From SG8-30 sp963695155 (lineage in GTDB: Bacteria > Pseudomonadota > Gammaproteobacteria > Steroidobacterales > Steroidobacteraceae): 64,000 nt of DNA. The position numbers and the translations under genes are program-made. Below, piece by piece: positions 25,580 to 33,602 of the stretch. The DNA is taken from positions 248,001 through 312,000 of the forward strand of contig CAVOGD010000003.1 in assembly GCA_963695155.1 (NCBI GenBank), in the 5' to 3' direction. The notes under the pieces were generated by a model that ran no database searches, was not told where the DNA came from, and worked only from the letters and a program-made list of their open reading frames with translations. Positions within the stretch are counted from its first letter, which is position 1, and each line of letters opens with the position of its first letter.

Positions 25580-26019
25580 TGCGTGCACTGGTCCTCGGCC
25601 TGCTGCTGGCCTGCGCCGGATCGGCCGCTGCGATCGAGGCGGAACAGGCGTTCAGCGACCCGGCCATGCAGGCGCGTTACGAGCGCATGACCCGCGAACT
25701 GCGCTGCCTCGTCTGCCAGAACCAGACCATCGCCGACTCGAACGCCGGCCTGGCCGTGGACCTGCGCCGCGAGGTGCGCGAACTGATGGCCACCGGCAAG
25801 AGCGACGACGAGATCCACGAGTTCCTGACGGCCCGCTACGGCGATTTCGTGCTGTACCAGCCGCCGGTCAAGCCGCGCACCTACCTGTTGTGGGCGGCGC
25901 CCGTGTTGCTCGTGCTGGGCGGCCTCGGTGCGGCGCTGCTGATCATCGTGCGGCGAGCGCGGGTGGCCCGCGACAACCCGGCGACCCTCGACTCAAATTC
26001 CGATCCGGAGCTCCCGTGA
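25576..26019 (+). CDS. ccmH: Cytochrome c-type biogenesis protein CcmH
   Basis: Periplasmic thiol-oxidoreductase that presents reduced apocytochrome c. It has a signal segment, the invariant LRCLVCQNQ motif with Cys44 and Cys47, and a C-terminal membrane anchor (about 104-124). 147 residues, the short form without a TPR domain, which is supplied by the following ccmI gene. Confidence 0.94.
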   Translation: MMRALVLGLLLACAGSAAAIEAEQAFSDPAMQARYERMTRELRCLVCQNQTIADSNAGLAVDLRREVRELMATGKSDDEIHEFLTARYGDFVLYQPPVKPRTYLLWAAPVLLVLGGLGAALLIIVRRARVARDNPATLDSNSDPELP

Positions 26020-27146
26020 CCGCATTCCTCGTTCTCGCCGCGCTGCTTGCAGCGCTTGCCATCGCTGTAGTCGCCTGGCCGCTCCTGCGCCCGCGCGCAG
26101 ACGACGAAGGCCGGCCCGTGGCCCCGTCCAGGGCGGCCGCCGGCGTGGTCGCCGTAGCCGTGCCGCTGGCGGCCTTCGCGCTGTACTTCACCTGGAGCGA
26201 CTGGAGCTGGAACGGCACGCCCGCCGATCACGCCACCAACCCGGCCGCATCCATGGGGCAGATGGCCGAGCAGCTCGAGGCGCGGCTGATGCGGGAGGGC
26301 GGCGATGCCGACGGCTGGAAGCTGCTGGGCCGGACCTACGTGGTGGCCGGCAACTACCCCAAGGCGGCCGAGGCCTACCGCCAGGCCTACACGCTCACCA
26401 GTGGCGCCGACCTGGACGCGATGCTCGGCTATGCCGAGGCACGCGTACTCGTCAACGAGTCGGACTTCGAGGGCGAGGCCGGCCAGCTGTTCGAGCAGGC
26501 CGTGGCCGCGCAGTCCACCGATCCGCGCGCCCTGTGGTACTCGGGGGTCGCGGCCTACCGCCGCCACGACCTGGCGACGGCGCGCGACCGCTGGGCGGCG
26601 CTCAGGGAGCAGGGCGCGCCACAGGAGATCATCGAGGTCATCAATTCGCGCATCGCCGAGATCGACAAGTCGCTGGGCACGGGTCTTCCCGGGCCGGCCA
26701 CGCCCGCGGCGCGCCCGCCGGCGGCCGCGGCCGTCGCCGCCGCGCCGCCTTCCGCCGCGCAGCCCGTGGCCGAACCGCCGGCCGGCGTGACCGAAGCCGC
26801 TGCGGCCAGCGGCATCCCGCTGCGCGTGGCGGTTGCGCCGGCGCTGGCAGGGCGGGTGCCGCCCGGCGCCACGGTCTTCGTGTTCGCCAACAGCGGGGCA
26901 GGCGGCCCGCCGCTGGCGGCCGTGCGGCGGCAGGGCGCCCAACTGCCGCTCGACATCACGCTGTCCGACAGCGATGCCATGATCGACGGCACGTCGCTCA
27001 CGCAGGCCGACTCGCTCAGGCTGGTGGCCCGCGTGTCCATGACGGGTCGCCCGATCGCGTCCGCGGGCGACCTGTTCGGCGAGGTCCGCTATGATCCCCG
27101 TTCGAAGGGCCGAGTCACGCTGACCATAGACCGCGTCGTCGAGTAG
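26016..27146 (+). CDS. ccmI: Cytochrome c-type biogenesis protein CcmI (TPR)
   Basis: Apocytochrome c chaperone of 376 residues. Two N-terminal membrane helices (about 3-20 and 40-60) are followed by a TPR region (GWKLLGRTYVVAGNYPKAAEAYRQAY; DPRALWYSGVAAYRRHDLATARDRW), an Ala/Pro-rich linker at about 225-265, and a C-terminal beta domain (VFVFANSG, PIASAGDLFGEV) that binds cytochrome c apoprotein. GTG start in a GTGA overlap with ccmH. Last gene of the ccm operon. Confidence 0.9.
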   Translation: MTAFLVLAALLAALAIAVVAWPLLRPRADDEGRPVAPSRAAAGVVAVAVPLAAFALYFTWSDWSWNGTPADHATNPAASMGQMAEQLEARLMREGGDADGWKLLGRTYVVAGNYPKAAEAYRQAYTLTSGADLDAMLGYAEARVLVNESDFEGEAGQLFEQAVAAQSTDPRALWYSGVAAYRRHDLATARDRWAALREQGAPQEIIEVINSRIAEIDKSLGTGLPGPATPAARPPAAAAVAAAPPSAAQPVAEPPAGVTEAAAASGIPLRVAVAPALAGRVPPGATVFVFANSGAGGPPLAAVRRQGAQLPLDITLSDSDAMIDGTSLTQADSLRLVARVSMTGRPIASAGDLFGEVRYDPRSKGRVTLTIDRVVE

Positions 27147-27194
27147 CAACGGCGCCGGCAGCGGTCTTCCGGCTCGCCCGCGGGACGAGGCAGC

Positions 27195-28091
27195 ATGGGT
27201 CGAGCGGCGGTCAGCTACAGGTTCCGGCGTGCGCCATCCGCGATGCGTTACTACGCGCGCGCCGTGTTCGGCCGTCGCGTCACGCAGTTGCCACCCGGAC
27301 TGACGCTGCCCAGGCTGGAAGGCGAGATCGCACAGGTGTGCGCCAGTCCCCGGCACCTCAGGCGCTACCGCGCCGTCTGCGGTTACGCGGATGACGGCAT
27401 GCTGCCGGTCGCCTATCCCCATGTGCTGGCCGCACCGCTGCACACGGCGCTCGCGACGCATCCCCGGTTCGAGCTGCGCCTCATGGGGCTCATTCACGTC
27501 GCCAACGAGATCAACGCCATCCGGCCGCTGCCGGCCGACGGCCGGTACCGGCTGGAATGCTGGATCGAGGGACACCAGGACACCGACCGCGGGCAGGAGG
27601 TCGAACTGCACACCAGCCTGTCGGACGAGGCGGGCGTCGCCTGGACCGAACGCTGCACCTTGCTGGCGCGCGGGGCGCCCGGGCGCCGCGGTTCGGCGCG
27701 CAGTGCGCGCGCGTTGCTGGCGTTGCCGCGGCCCATGGACGACGTGGTGCCCACGATGGTGTCGTTTCCCGCGGATCGCGCAGTGGGACGCCGCTATGGC
27801 CTCGTCTCCGGAGACCTGAACCCCATTCACCTGGCCGACTGGAGCGCACGCCGCTACGGGTTCGACCGCGCCGTGGCCCACGGCATGTGGTCCATGGCGC
27901 GCACGCTGGCGGGCCTCGGGCCGGCGTTGACGGCGGTGCCACGCCGCATCGACGTGCAATTCAAGCTGCCCCTGTACCTGCCGGGCACGGGCGTGCTGAC
28001 GCACTGGCACGAACCGGGCCGCTGGCTGTTCGTGGTCAGGGACGGGCAGGTGCAGCGACCGCATCTCGCGGGCGCCGCAGTGCCGCTTTGA
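27195..28091 (+). CDS. MaoC-like hot-dog dehydratase
   Basis: A 298-residue double hot-dog protein. The second half has the R-hydratase/MaoC signature YGLVSGDLNPIHLADWSARRYGFDRAVAHGMWSMA, containing the catalytic Asp-x4-His pair, so hydration or dehydration of an acyl-CoA or acyl-ACP is likely. The N-terminal half (about 30-170) is a degenerate hot-dog. It follows ccmI but is not part of the cytochrome system. The later phasin gene raises the possibility of a polyhydroxyalkanoate or fatty-acid link, which is inference. Confidence 0.75.
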   Translation: MGRAAVSYRFRRAPSAMRYYARAVFGRRVTQLPPGLTLPRLEGEIAQVCASPRHLRRYRAVCGYADDGMLPVAYPHVLAAPLHTALATHPRFELRLMGLIHVANEINAIRPLPADGRYRLECWIEGHQDTDRGQEVELHTSLSDEAGVAWTERCTLLARGAPGRRGSARSARALLALPRPMDDVVPTMVSFPADRAVGRRYGLVSGDLNPIHLADWSARRYGFDRAVAHGMWSMARTLAGLGPALTAVPRRIDVQFKLPLYLPGTGVLTHWHEPGRWLFVVRDGQVQRPHLAGAAVPL

Positions 28092-28092
28092 C

Positions 28093-29394
28093 ATGCGCGT
28101 AGCCGCCATGACGCGCTCGCTGCTCGGCGCCCGCCCGGGGGAAGAGCGCGCGGTCCTGCTCGCGTTCAGCTATTTCTTCCTGCTGCTGTGCAGCTACTAC
28201 CTGTTGCGGCCGGTGCGCGACGCCATGGGGACGGCGGCGGGACTGGGCCGGCTGCCGATGCTGTTCACGGCGACCTTCGTGGTGATGGTGATCATCACGC
28301 CGGTCTTCGGTGCGCTGGTCGCCAAGGTGCGCAAGCGCAACCTGCTGCCGGTCGTCTACGGCTTCTTCGCCAGCAACATGCTGGGCTTCTATTTCGCGTT
28401 CCGCGCCAGCCCGGACTCGGCCGCGACCGCCAGCGCGTTCTTCGTGTGGCTGTCGGTCTTCAACATGTTCGTCGTGTCGGTCTTCTGGAGCTTCATGGCC
28501 GACGTCTTCCGCGGCGAGGAGGCCAAGCGGCTGTTCGGCCCGATTGCCGCGGGCGGCAGCGCGGGCGCCATCCTCGGTCCGGTCCTGACGCAGACGCTGG
28601 CGCACGGCATCGGCACGGCCGGCCTGGTGATGCTGTCCACCGCGTTGCTGCTGCTCACGATCCCCTGCATCCGCGCCCTCGGGCACTGGTCCGTGGTGCG
28701 GCACGGCGAGCCGCCCGGCACCGCCGCCGAGGATACGACGCCGATCGGCGGCAGCGTCCTGGCGGGCGTAACGCTGGTGGCACGTTCTCCCTACCTGCTC
28801 GGCATCAGCAGCCTGCTGGCCTTCGGCGCGCTGGTCGGCACGTTCATGTACCTCGAGCTTCAGGACATCGCGTCCAGCGAATTCAACGACACCGCGACGC
28901 GCACAGTCTTCTTTGCGCGCCTCGACCTGGGCGTCAACATCCTGGCTTTCCTCCTGCAGGGCATCGTCACGATGCGGCTGGTCAAGAGGTTCGGGATGAC
29001 CGGCGCGCTCGTCACCATGCCCCTGGTCGCGCTCGGCAGCTTCCTGTGGCTGGTGCTGGCGCCGTTCCTGCTGCCGCTGGCCGTCACGCAGATCCTGCGC
29101 AGGGCAGGGGAGTTCGGCATCGCGCGGCCGTGCCGGGAAACGCTGTTCACGGCGGTCGATCCGGAGACCAAGTACAAGGCCAAGAACTTCATCGACACCG
29201 TCGTACAGCGCGGCAGCGACACGGCGGCAGCCTGGACGCACGGGCTGCTCAACGCCGGCGGCGTGCTGCTGGCCGGCTTTGCCGCGATTTCGGCGCTCGC
29301 AATGGTCGCCCTGATCGGCGTCGGCGCCGCACTGGGGCGCGCGTTTGCGGCCCGCGAGAAGGCTGCGGCGGCGCGCGGCGGCCAGGTGGCCTGA
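28093..29394 (+). CDS. MFS transporter of the NTP/NDP-exchange (Npt1/Npt2-like) group
   Basis: About 433 residues with twelve predicted membrane segments. The opening SYFFLLLCSYYLLRPVRDAMG and the later FVWLSVFNMFVVSVFWSFMADVF and GPIAAGGSAGAILGP are characteristic of the nucleotide-transporter-like MFS group that is common in free-living proteobacteria. ATP/ADP exchange has been shown only for intracellular bacteria and plastids, so substrate is unknown here. A second in-frame ATG at 28108 is an alternative start. It starts 1 bp after the dehydratase stop. Confidence 0.75.
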   Translation: MRVAAMTRSLLGARPGEERAVLLAFSYFFLLLCSYYLLRPVRDAMGTAAGLGRLPMLFTATFVVMVIITPVFGALVAKVRKRNLLPVVYGFFASNMLGFYFAFRASPDSAATASAFFVWLSVFNMFVVSVFWSFMADVFRGEEAKRLFGPIAAGGSAGAILGPVLTQTLAHGIGTAGLVMLSTALLLLTIPCIRALGHWSVVRHGEPPGTAAEDTTPIGGSVLAGVTLVARSPYLLGISSLLAFGALVGTFMYLELQDIASSEFNDTATRTVFFARLDLGVNILAFLLQGIVTMRLVKRFGMTGALVTMPLVALGSFLWLVLAPFLLPLAVTQILRRAGEFGIARPCRETLFTAVDPETKYKAKNFIDTVVQRGSDTAAAWTHGLLNAGGVLLAGFAAISALAMVALIGVGAALGRAFAAREKAAAARGGQVA

Positions 29395-29475
29395 GACCGT
29401 CCCGCGGCGCCCCGGCGGGGATCCGCGCCACCGCTGACAGGTCATTCCGCCTGCCGATGTTCGGCTAGGCCGGGC

Positions 29476-29491
29476 TAGGGTGTACTCCCTA
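29476..29491. promoter_or_regulatory. Short dyad in the phasin upstream region
   Basis: TAGGG-TGTACT-CCCTA forms a 5-bp inverted repeat about 90 bp upstream of the phasin ATG. Its core GGTGTAC (29479-29485) is also the core of both arms of the operator in front of the TetR gene just downstream. It is therefore a possible second site for that regulator. Confidence 0.35.
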
Positions 29492-29580
29492 ACCAAAATC
29501 CCGAGACTGCGCACCATGGGACGGACGGGATGAGCCGCTGCCGCTCCCCGCACCGCCAGGACAACCGCAAGGAGACACTC

Positions 29581-30021
29581 ATGATCGAGAACGTGAACAT
29601 GCTGATCGACGACCTCAAGTCGAGCGAGCTCGGCAAGGCGACCCGCAAGTCGGCGCAGGTCATCTGGAAGGCCAACATGCACGCCTGGAACACGACCCGC
29701 GACGAGTTCGGCCGGTACGTGAATGCCGTCGTCAAGCAGGGCGAGAAGCTGGCCCGCGCGCCGCGCGTGCGCACCGAGCAGGCCCTCGAGACGCTGTCCG
29801 ACGTCGCCAACGAGCGCGCCTCGCTGGTCGAGAAGCGCCTGCAGACCGGCATGAACAAGGTCATCCACGAGATCGGCCTGCCGACCGCGAGCGAAGTCGA
29901 CATGCTGTCCAGGAAGGTCGACCGGCTGGCGAAGCAGGTGCAGGCCAAGACCGCCAAGCGCAAGACCCGCCGCCCGCGCGCCAGGAAGACGACGCGGACG
30001 ACCACCGCCCAGGCCGCCTGA
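29581..30021 (+). CDS. Phasin family (poly-granule-associated) protein with basic tail
   Basis: A 146-residue protein. Residues 1-115 are amphipathic helix with heptad-like spacing, typical of PhaI/PhaF phasins that coat polyhydroxyalkanoate granules. The last 25 residues are a histone-H1-like tail rich in Lys, Arg, Thr and Ala (AKRKTRRPRARKTTR), as in PhaF proteins that link granules to DNA. The start at 29581 has an excellent AAGGAG. No PHA synthase is in the window, so a granule role is inferred. Confidence 0.75.
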   Translation: MIENVNMLIDDLKSSELGKATRKSAQVIWKANMHAWNTTRDEFGRYVNAVVKQGEKLARAPRVRTEQALETLSDVANERASLVEKRLQTGMNKVIHEIGLPTASEVDMLSRKVDRLAKQVQAKTAKRKTRRPRARKTTRTTTAQAA

Positions 30022-30046
30022 CTTATTGACTGATCCCCCCTCGGCG

Positions 30047-30079
30047 CTGGTGTACGATCGGGTCACCGACGTACACCGG
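30047..30079. promoter_or_regulatory. Operator candidate for the TetR regulator
   Basis: GGTGTACG (30049-30056) and CGTACACC (30070-30077) are a perfect 8-bp inverted repeat. The interior adds TCGG/CCGA (30058-30061, 30066-30069), making a nearly continuous dyad of about 29 bp with one offset base. It ends 12 bp before the likely TetR ATG (30089), the usual place for autorepression. Confidence 0.6.
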
Positions 30080-30088
30080 CGCTTTTTA

Positions 30089-30763
30089 ATGCCTGCAGTC
30101 CCGGGCAAGAAACGTCCCGCCAGACCGACCCGCGAGCGGATCCTGGACACCACCCTGGCCCTGTACAACGCGCAGGGCGAGCCCAACGTGTCCACGACGC
30201 TGATCGCCGCCGACGTAGGCATCAGCGCCGGCAACCTGCATTACCACTTCCGCAAGAAGGACCAGCTGACCGGGGCGCTGCTGGAGCGATTCGTTGCCGA
30301 CTTCGAGCAACTCATGCCCCCCGACACGTGGCGCGCCCGCGACGTGGAGGAAGCCTGGTTCCTGCTGCACGTCATCTTCGAGACCCTCTGGCGCTACCGC
30401 TTCCTGTTTCGTGACCTGTCCGGGTTGATGTCACGAGACCGCCGGGCCGGCCACCGCCTGAGCGGCGTCATCCGCCACGCGGTCGCGACCTCACGCGGCA
30501 TCTGCCTGGGGCTGGCGGAAGCCGGCCAGCTCGAGGCAACGCCGGCCGAGGTCGAGGCGCTCGCACACAACCTCACGGTGGTTACACTGTACTGGCTGTC
30601 GTTCGACACCGTCCGTAACCCGCGGAAGGACGACGCCGGCCAGTCCATCGCGCAGGGCGTCTATCACGTGCTGATGCTGGTAGCGCCATTCCTGCGCGCC
30701 GAAGGGCGCGCCAACCTGCAGTACCTCGCGGCGCAGTACCTCACGGCGCAGCCTGAACCCTGA
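30089..30763 (+). CDS. TetR/AcrR family transcriptional regulator
   Basis: A 224-residue repressor. The N-terminal helix-turn-helix reads RERILDTTLALYNAQGEPNVSTTLIAADVGISAGNLHYHFRKK in outline, with GNLHYHF at the recognition helix as in the group where GNLYYHF is usual. The C-terminal helical ligand domain has no recognisable substrate signature. ATG at 30089 is preferred over 30026 because the earlier start would place coding sequence over the operator dyad. Located between the phasin gene and the terminus site. Confidence 0.85.
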   Translation: MPAVPGKKRPARPTRERILDTTLALYNAQGEPNVSTTLIAADVGISAGNLHYHFRKKDQLTGALLERFVADFEQLMPPDTWRARDVEEAWFLLHVIFETLWRYRFLFRDLSGLMSRDRRAGHRLSGVIRHAVATSRGICLGLAEAGQLEATPAEVEALAHNLTVVTLYWLSFDTVRNPRKDDAGQSIAQGVYHVLMLVAPFLRAEGRANLQYLAAQYLTAQPEP

Positions 30764-30845
30764 CAGGGGAGACAGGCTTCGAAAGCGGCGCAGGGGCCTT
30801 CCTCACGCAATTCCGCGTCTCCAGCCTTGGCCGCGTATAGAACAT

Positions 30846-30873
30846 ATTTGTCATAATATACATTATGCGCACT
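30846..30873 (-). other. dif: dif site, XerC/XerD chromosome-dimer resolution
   Basis: Read on the minus strand this 28-mer matches E. coli dif at 25 positions. The first base is A instead of G, 21 consecutive bases starting GTGCGCATAA and ending TATTATG are identical, two bases differ (AC for TT), and the final AAAT is the same. The XerC half lies at about 30863-30873 and the XerD half at 30846-30856. XerCD recombine here, activated by FtsK, to resolve chromosome dimers. The flanking gene-strand switch and KOPS polarity support it as the functional site. Confidence 0.92.
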
Positions 30874-30984
30874 AGGCTAGATAGCGCCTATGAGGAGCCT
30901 GTGACCCCAGTTTGGCCTCTCCCCCTGAGTCATCCTGGTGAGCAACGCCCTACCGTAGACTCACAGCCGGAAGTCTCATGATAT

Positions 30985-31006
30985 ACTCGCTGATACATCA
31001 GCGAGT
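30985..31006. repeat. Perfect palindrome near dif
   Basis: ACTCGCTGAT and ATCAGCGAGT, separated by AC, form a perfect 10+2+10 dyad 112 bp from dif. Too tight a loop for a good terminator; a protein-binding site or cruciform is as likely. Confidence 0.6.
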
Positions 31007-31329
31007 TAGGGCATCTTCCTAAGAGCATTTCTCACGCTCTATTACCGGGAGCGACCCCGCTCGTTGGCGTACCAGCCCGAATCGTCGGCAACGCATGGGA
31101 GGAAGGAGACTTGTGCGGCACCGGTATGGCCGGGTGCTGGGACCACGGTGGGAGGACTGGGCGATCCGCACGGACCGTCTTTTCGACCTGGACGGCAACC
31201 AAACCACCCAGAACCAGCTTCAGGCTTATTGGATTGTGCTGCAGCTGGCTATGATCTGGCCCGGGCCTCGAGGCGCCAGGACGGAGCGAGGCGGGAACAT
31301 GCCCGCCGTCTGCCCTGACCGGGCCAGCT

Positions 31330-31360
31330 CCCCTGCCCCGCCTGGGTAGCCGGGCAGGGG
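31330..31360. repeat. G+C hairpin containing GGGCAGGG on both strands
   Basis: CCCCTGCCC (31330-31338) and GGGCAGGGG (31352-31360) form a perfect 9-bp stem with a 13-base loop. Each arm holds a KOPS consensus (GGGNAGGG), one on each strand. No T tract follows on either strand. Confidence 0.5.
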
Positions 31361-31607
31361 GCGTGAGCACGAATTTGACCCCTCTGCTCTCATGGGCTTG
31401 TCAGATCAGTACCAAGTGACGCGTCTGCCACTGTGCACACCGTCATTGCCGAGATATCTTGAGCGTAATTCGCGCCGCCACCGGACGATCATGGGGCACG
31501 GCCTGATTGCCCATGCCAAGGCCAAGTCGGTGGCCTACCGATACTGAGACACTTGCGGAGTCTTGCGACGTGCCAGCAAGCGGTTGTTGGGCAACGTCGT
31601 AGTCGTG

Positions 31608-32012
31608 CTACTTGATGGCGTAATTGAACGTCTTCCTAACGCGAGCATCAATCGGGCGACCATCTTTCATTGCCGGTTCAAAACGCCATTGCCGAACCGC
31701 AATTATTGAGTGATTGGCGAAATACTCATGATCGCTGTGCACGACTAGGAAGTCCCTCGTCGTGCCATCAGCGGCGATAGTGAATTCGATAGTGGACTGA
31801 CCTCCGCCAGCCTTTAGCACGTGCGTTACCGGATAGATCGGAGCTCTGCCGCTGATCAACCGCGGCGGGGTGTCATAGGCGTCTGACTCCGACCCTACCA
31901 CCTGGCCTGGACTAATCGGCGTGTTTGCGGCGTAAGTACTTGGAGGCGACTGGCTGGCACAGCCCGAGACGCCCGCCATCAACACGGCCACTACGCAACT
32001 ACGGAATATCAT
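31608..32012 (-). CDS. TonB C-terminal-domain lipoprotein
   Basis: A 134-residue predicted lipoprotein (lipobox VSGC, lipid-modified Cys18) carrying a TonB-type C-terminal domain: APIYPVTHVLKAGGGQSTIEF, then DGTTRDFLVVHSD and AVRQWRFEPAMKDGRPI. It lacks the membrane helix and proline spacer of TonB proper, so it is not a conventional energy transducer. ATG at 32012 gives the signal sequence directly. G+C is lower here than in most of the window. First gene right of the dif region. Confidence 0.75.
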   Translation of the reverse strand: MIFRSCVVAVLMAGVSGCASQSPPSTYAANTPISPGQVVGSESDAYDTPPRLISGRAPIYPVTHVLKAGGGQSTIEFTIAADGTTRDFLVVHSDHEYFANHSIIAVRQWRFEPAMKDGRPIDARVRKTFNYAIK

Positions 32013-32103
32013 GTCGCTCGTCCCCCGACAGCATCCGGAAACGCGTTGGTTCACATTCAGAATCTCAGTGTGCCGCCGCGCGCAGTTGCTCCCGCCCTCT
32101 CGC

Positions 32104-33468
32104 CTACCGCGACGACTCAGGCGGAGCTGGAGCGCGGGCCCCTACTGCGTACCAGTCGACGCGCCGTGTGGCAAACATGATCGCAGCTAGAATCATGAAC
32201 AGCCCCAGCGATCCAATGAGCAGCGCATAGTCCTCGTTCATGAGGAGCGTATACAGGTAGGCGTACAGGAGGACGACGCCAACCCCGACCACCAGCGCCC
32301 GAGCCACGCTGTCCAGAGCCACCACGCAGTAGCCGGCGACCATGGCGATCACCGCCACGCTCGCCAGCGCATACGCGAGCGGAAAGCCCAGGTGCTCTGA
32401 CAGCGAGAGCTCAAGCAGATAGAACAGGCACAGCGCGCCGCCCAGCATGAGGTACTGGATGGGGTGCACGCGGACACCCGACAGGACCTCGATCAGCCAC
32501 ACGGCTGCAAACGTGAGGAGGATGAACAGTCCGGCGTACTTCACGCTGCGTGCCGCCATCCGGTAGTGGTCCACCGGATTCACGAGCTCGACGCCGAAGC
32601 GCGACTCGTCGATTGCCTGGCGCATTGGCTCTTCAGCCAGCCAGGCCTGCGGGTAGTTCCGCCCCAGGTAGGGAACGGTCCATTTCGCCTGAAAGGCAGC
32701 TTCTGACACCGACCGTTCGGCGGGGAGCCAGTTGCCCTGGAAGCTCGGGTGACCGTAGTTGGATTGCAGCTCGACGACGGTGTTCTTCGCGAACGGGGTG
32801 ACGTAGACGCCGAGACTGCCGTTCAGCGAGAGCGGGAACGAGAACTCGACTCGTTCCGTCGAGTCCGCCAGACCGACGACGGCGTGTAGACCGGTACTTA
32901 CATCCGTGAACGACCCGGTGCCGGGAAGGAAGGGAACCTGCTCGCCGTTCCAGGACACCACGGTCTCCTGCTGGATTGCGCGAGTGTCGGATATACCGAT
33001 CGCCAGGTAAGCACGGCCCCAGGCGATGGCTGCGGGCGCAAGCCCGAGAGCGGCGAAGTCAGGCCGCGCGAACTCGCCTGAAACGGCTGCATCGAGCTTG
33101 TAGACCGGGACCGAGAAGATTCCGCGACTGCGGATCTCGGAATCGATCGCACCCCGGACATACAGCTGCTCCGGCAGGAAGATCGCGTTTCGCGACTCCG
33201 AGCGCGTGAGCGGACCGGCAGCAGTGGCTTCTGTCCACTGATACGTATACGGGACGACCATCACCGGGCCGGTGATGGCTTGGACGTTGCCCCACTTGGA
33301 CGACACTTCCTCGACGGCCGCCTGGCGCCTGCCTTGGCGCTCCGACACGAGCCCGCCAATCATGGCAACGGGAATCTGCAGTACCAGCACCAGAAATGCC
33401 ACCAGCACGAGGCGCAGCATCTGCGAGCTTCGCAGCGAGGCCGCAACCCGCTCGACCGTATCTGGCAT
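32104..33468 (-). CDS. creD: Inner membrane protein CreD
   Basis: CreD family protein of 454 residues: one N-terminal membrane helix, a long periplasmic beta-rich domain (about 50-300, including GPVMVVPYTYQW and FSFPLSLNGSLGVYVTPF), then five or six closely spaced helices at the C-terminus (HPIQYLMLGGALCLFYLLELSLSEH). The role is poorly defined (cell-envelope stress, colicin E2 tolerance in E. coli). The usual CreBC two-component genes are not adjacent. Start has AAGGAG. Confidence 0.9.
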   Translation of the reverse strand: MPDTVERVAASLRSSQMLRLVLVAFLVLVLQIPVAMIGGLVSERQGRRQAAVEEVSSKWGNVQAITGPVMVVPYTYQWTEATAAGPLTRSESRNAIFLPEQLYVRGAIDSEIRSRGIFSVPVYKLDAAVSGEFARPDFAALGLAPAAIAWGRAYLAIGISDTRAIQQETVVSWNGEQVPFLPGTGSFTDVSTGLHAVVGLADSTERVEFSFPLSLNGSLGVYVTPFAKNTVVELQSNYGHPSFQGNWLPAERSVSEAAFQAKWTVPYLGRNYPQAWLAEEPMRQAIDESRFGVELVNPVDHYRMAARSVKYAGLFILLTFAAVWLIEVLSGVRVHPIQYLMLGGALCLFYLLELSLSEHLGFPLAYALASVAVIAMVAGYCVVALDSVARALVVGVGVVLLYAYLYTLLMNEDYALLIGSLGLFMILAAIMFATRRVDWYAVGARAPAPPESSR

Positions 33469-33602
33469 GGGTTTCGTCTCCTTCGATCGAGACTACCGGC
33501 TCCTGGCGGGCACTCCGATTCAGGCCATCCAGCTACTCGCCGGGTGTCATGAACGCTGTCAGATGATACTCAAGTCCGGCGCTTGTGGTACTCCACCGGC
33601 GA

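Larger units (their letters stand above)
30764..31607. other. Terminus intergenic region with dif; no convincing gene
   Basis: About 840 bp of lower G+C and no recognisable coding sequence between the last plus-strand gene and the first minus-strand gene. It contains the dif site (30846-30873), a perfect palindrome (30985-31006) and a G+C hairpin (31330-31360). Short open frames exist: a GTG-started frame at 31113-31349 after AAGGAG, and 31392-31547 (51 codons). Neither resembles a known protein, and they are not called as genes. Confidence 0.6.

Noticed and set aside
22477..26019. Repeated ATGA/GTGA overlaps in the ccm operon as frameshift signals
   Set aside because: They are ordinary translational-coupling overlaps between complete genes; only ccmF has a genuine frame break.
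31113..31349. Small GTG-started frame with AAGGAG near dif
   Set aside because: A reasonable ribosome-binding site, but the product ends in a low-complexity Pro/Arg tail and overlaps open frames on the other strand. Not strong enough to call without conservation data.
31392..31547. 51-codon frame near dif ending in HAKAKSVAYRY, considered as a recombinase C-terminal remnant
   Set aside because: The IMGH segment is suggestive of tyrosine recombinases, but the rest lacks the RxxH and catalytic Tyr context, so a mobile-element remnant cannot be supported.
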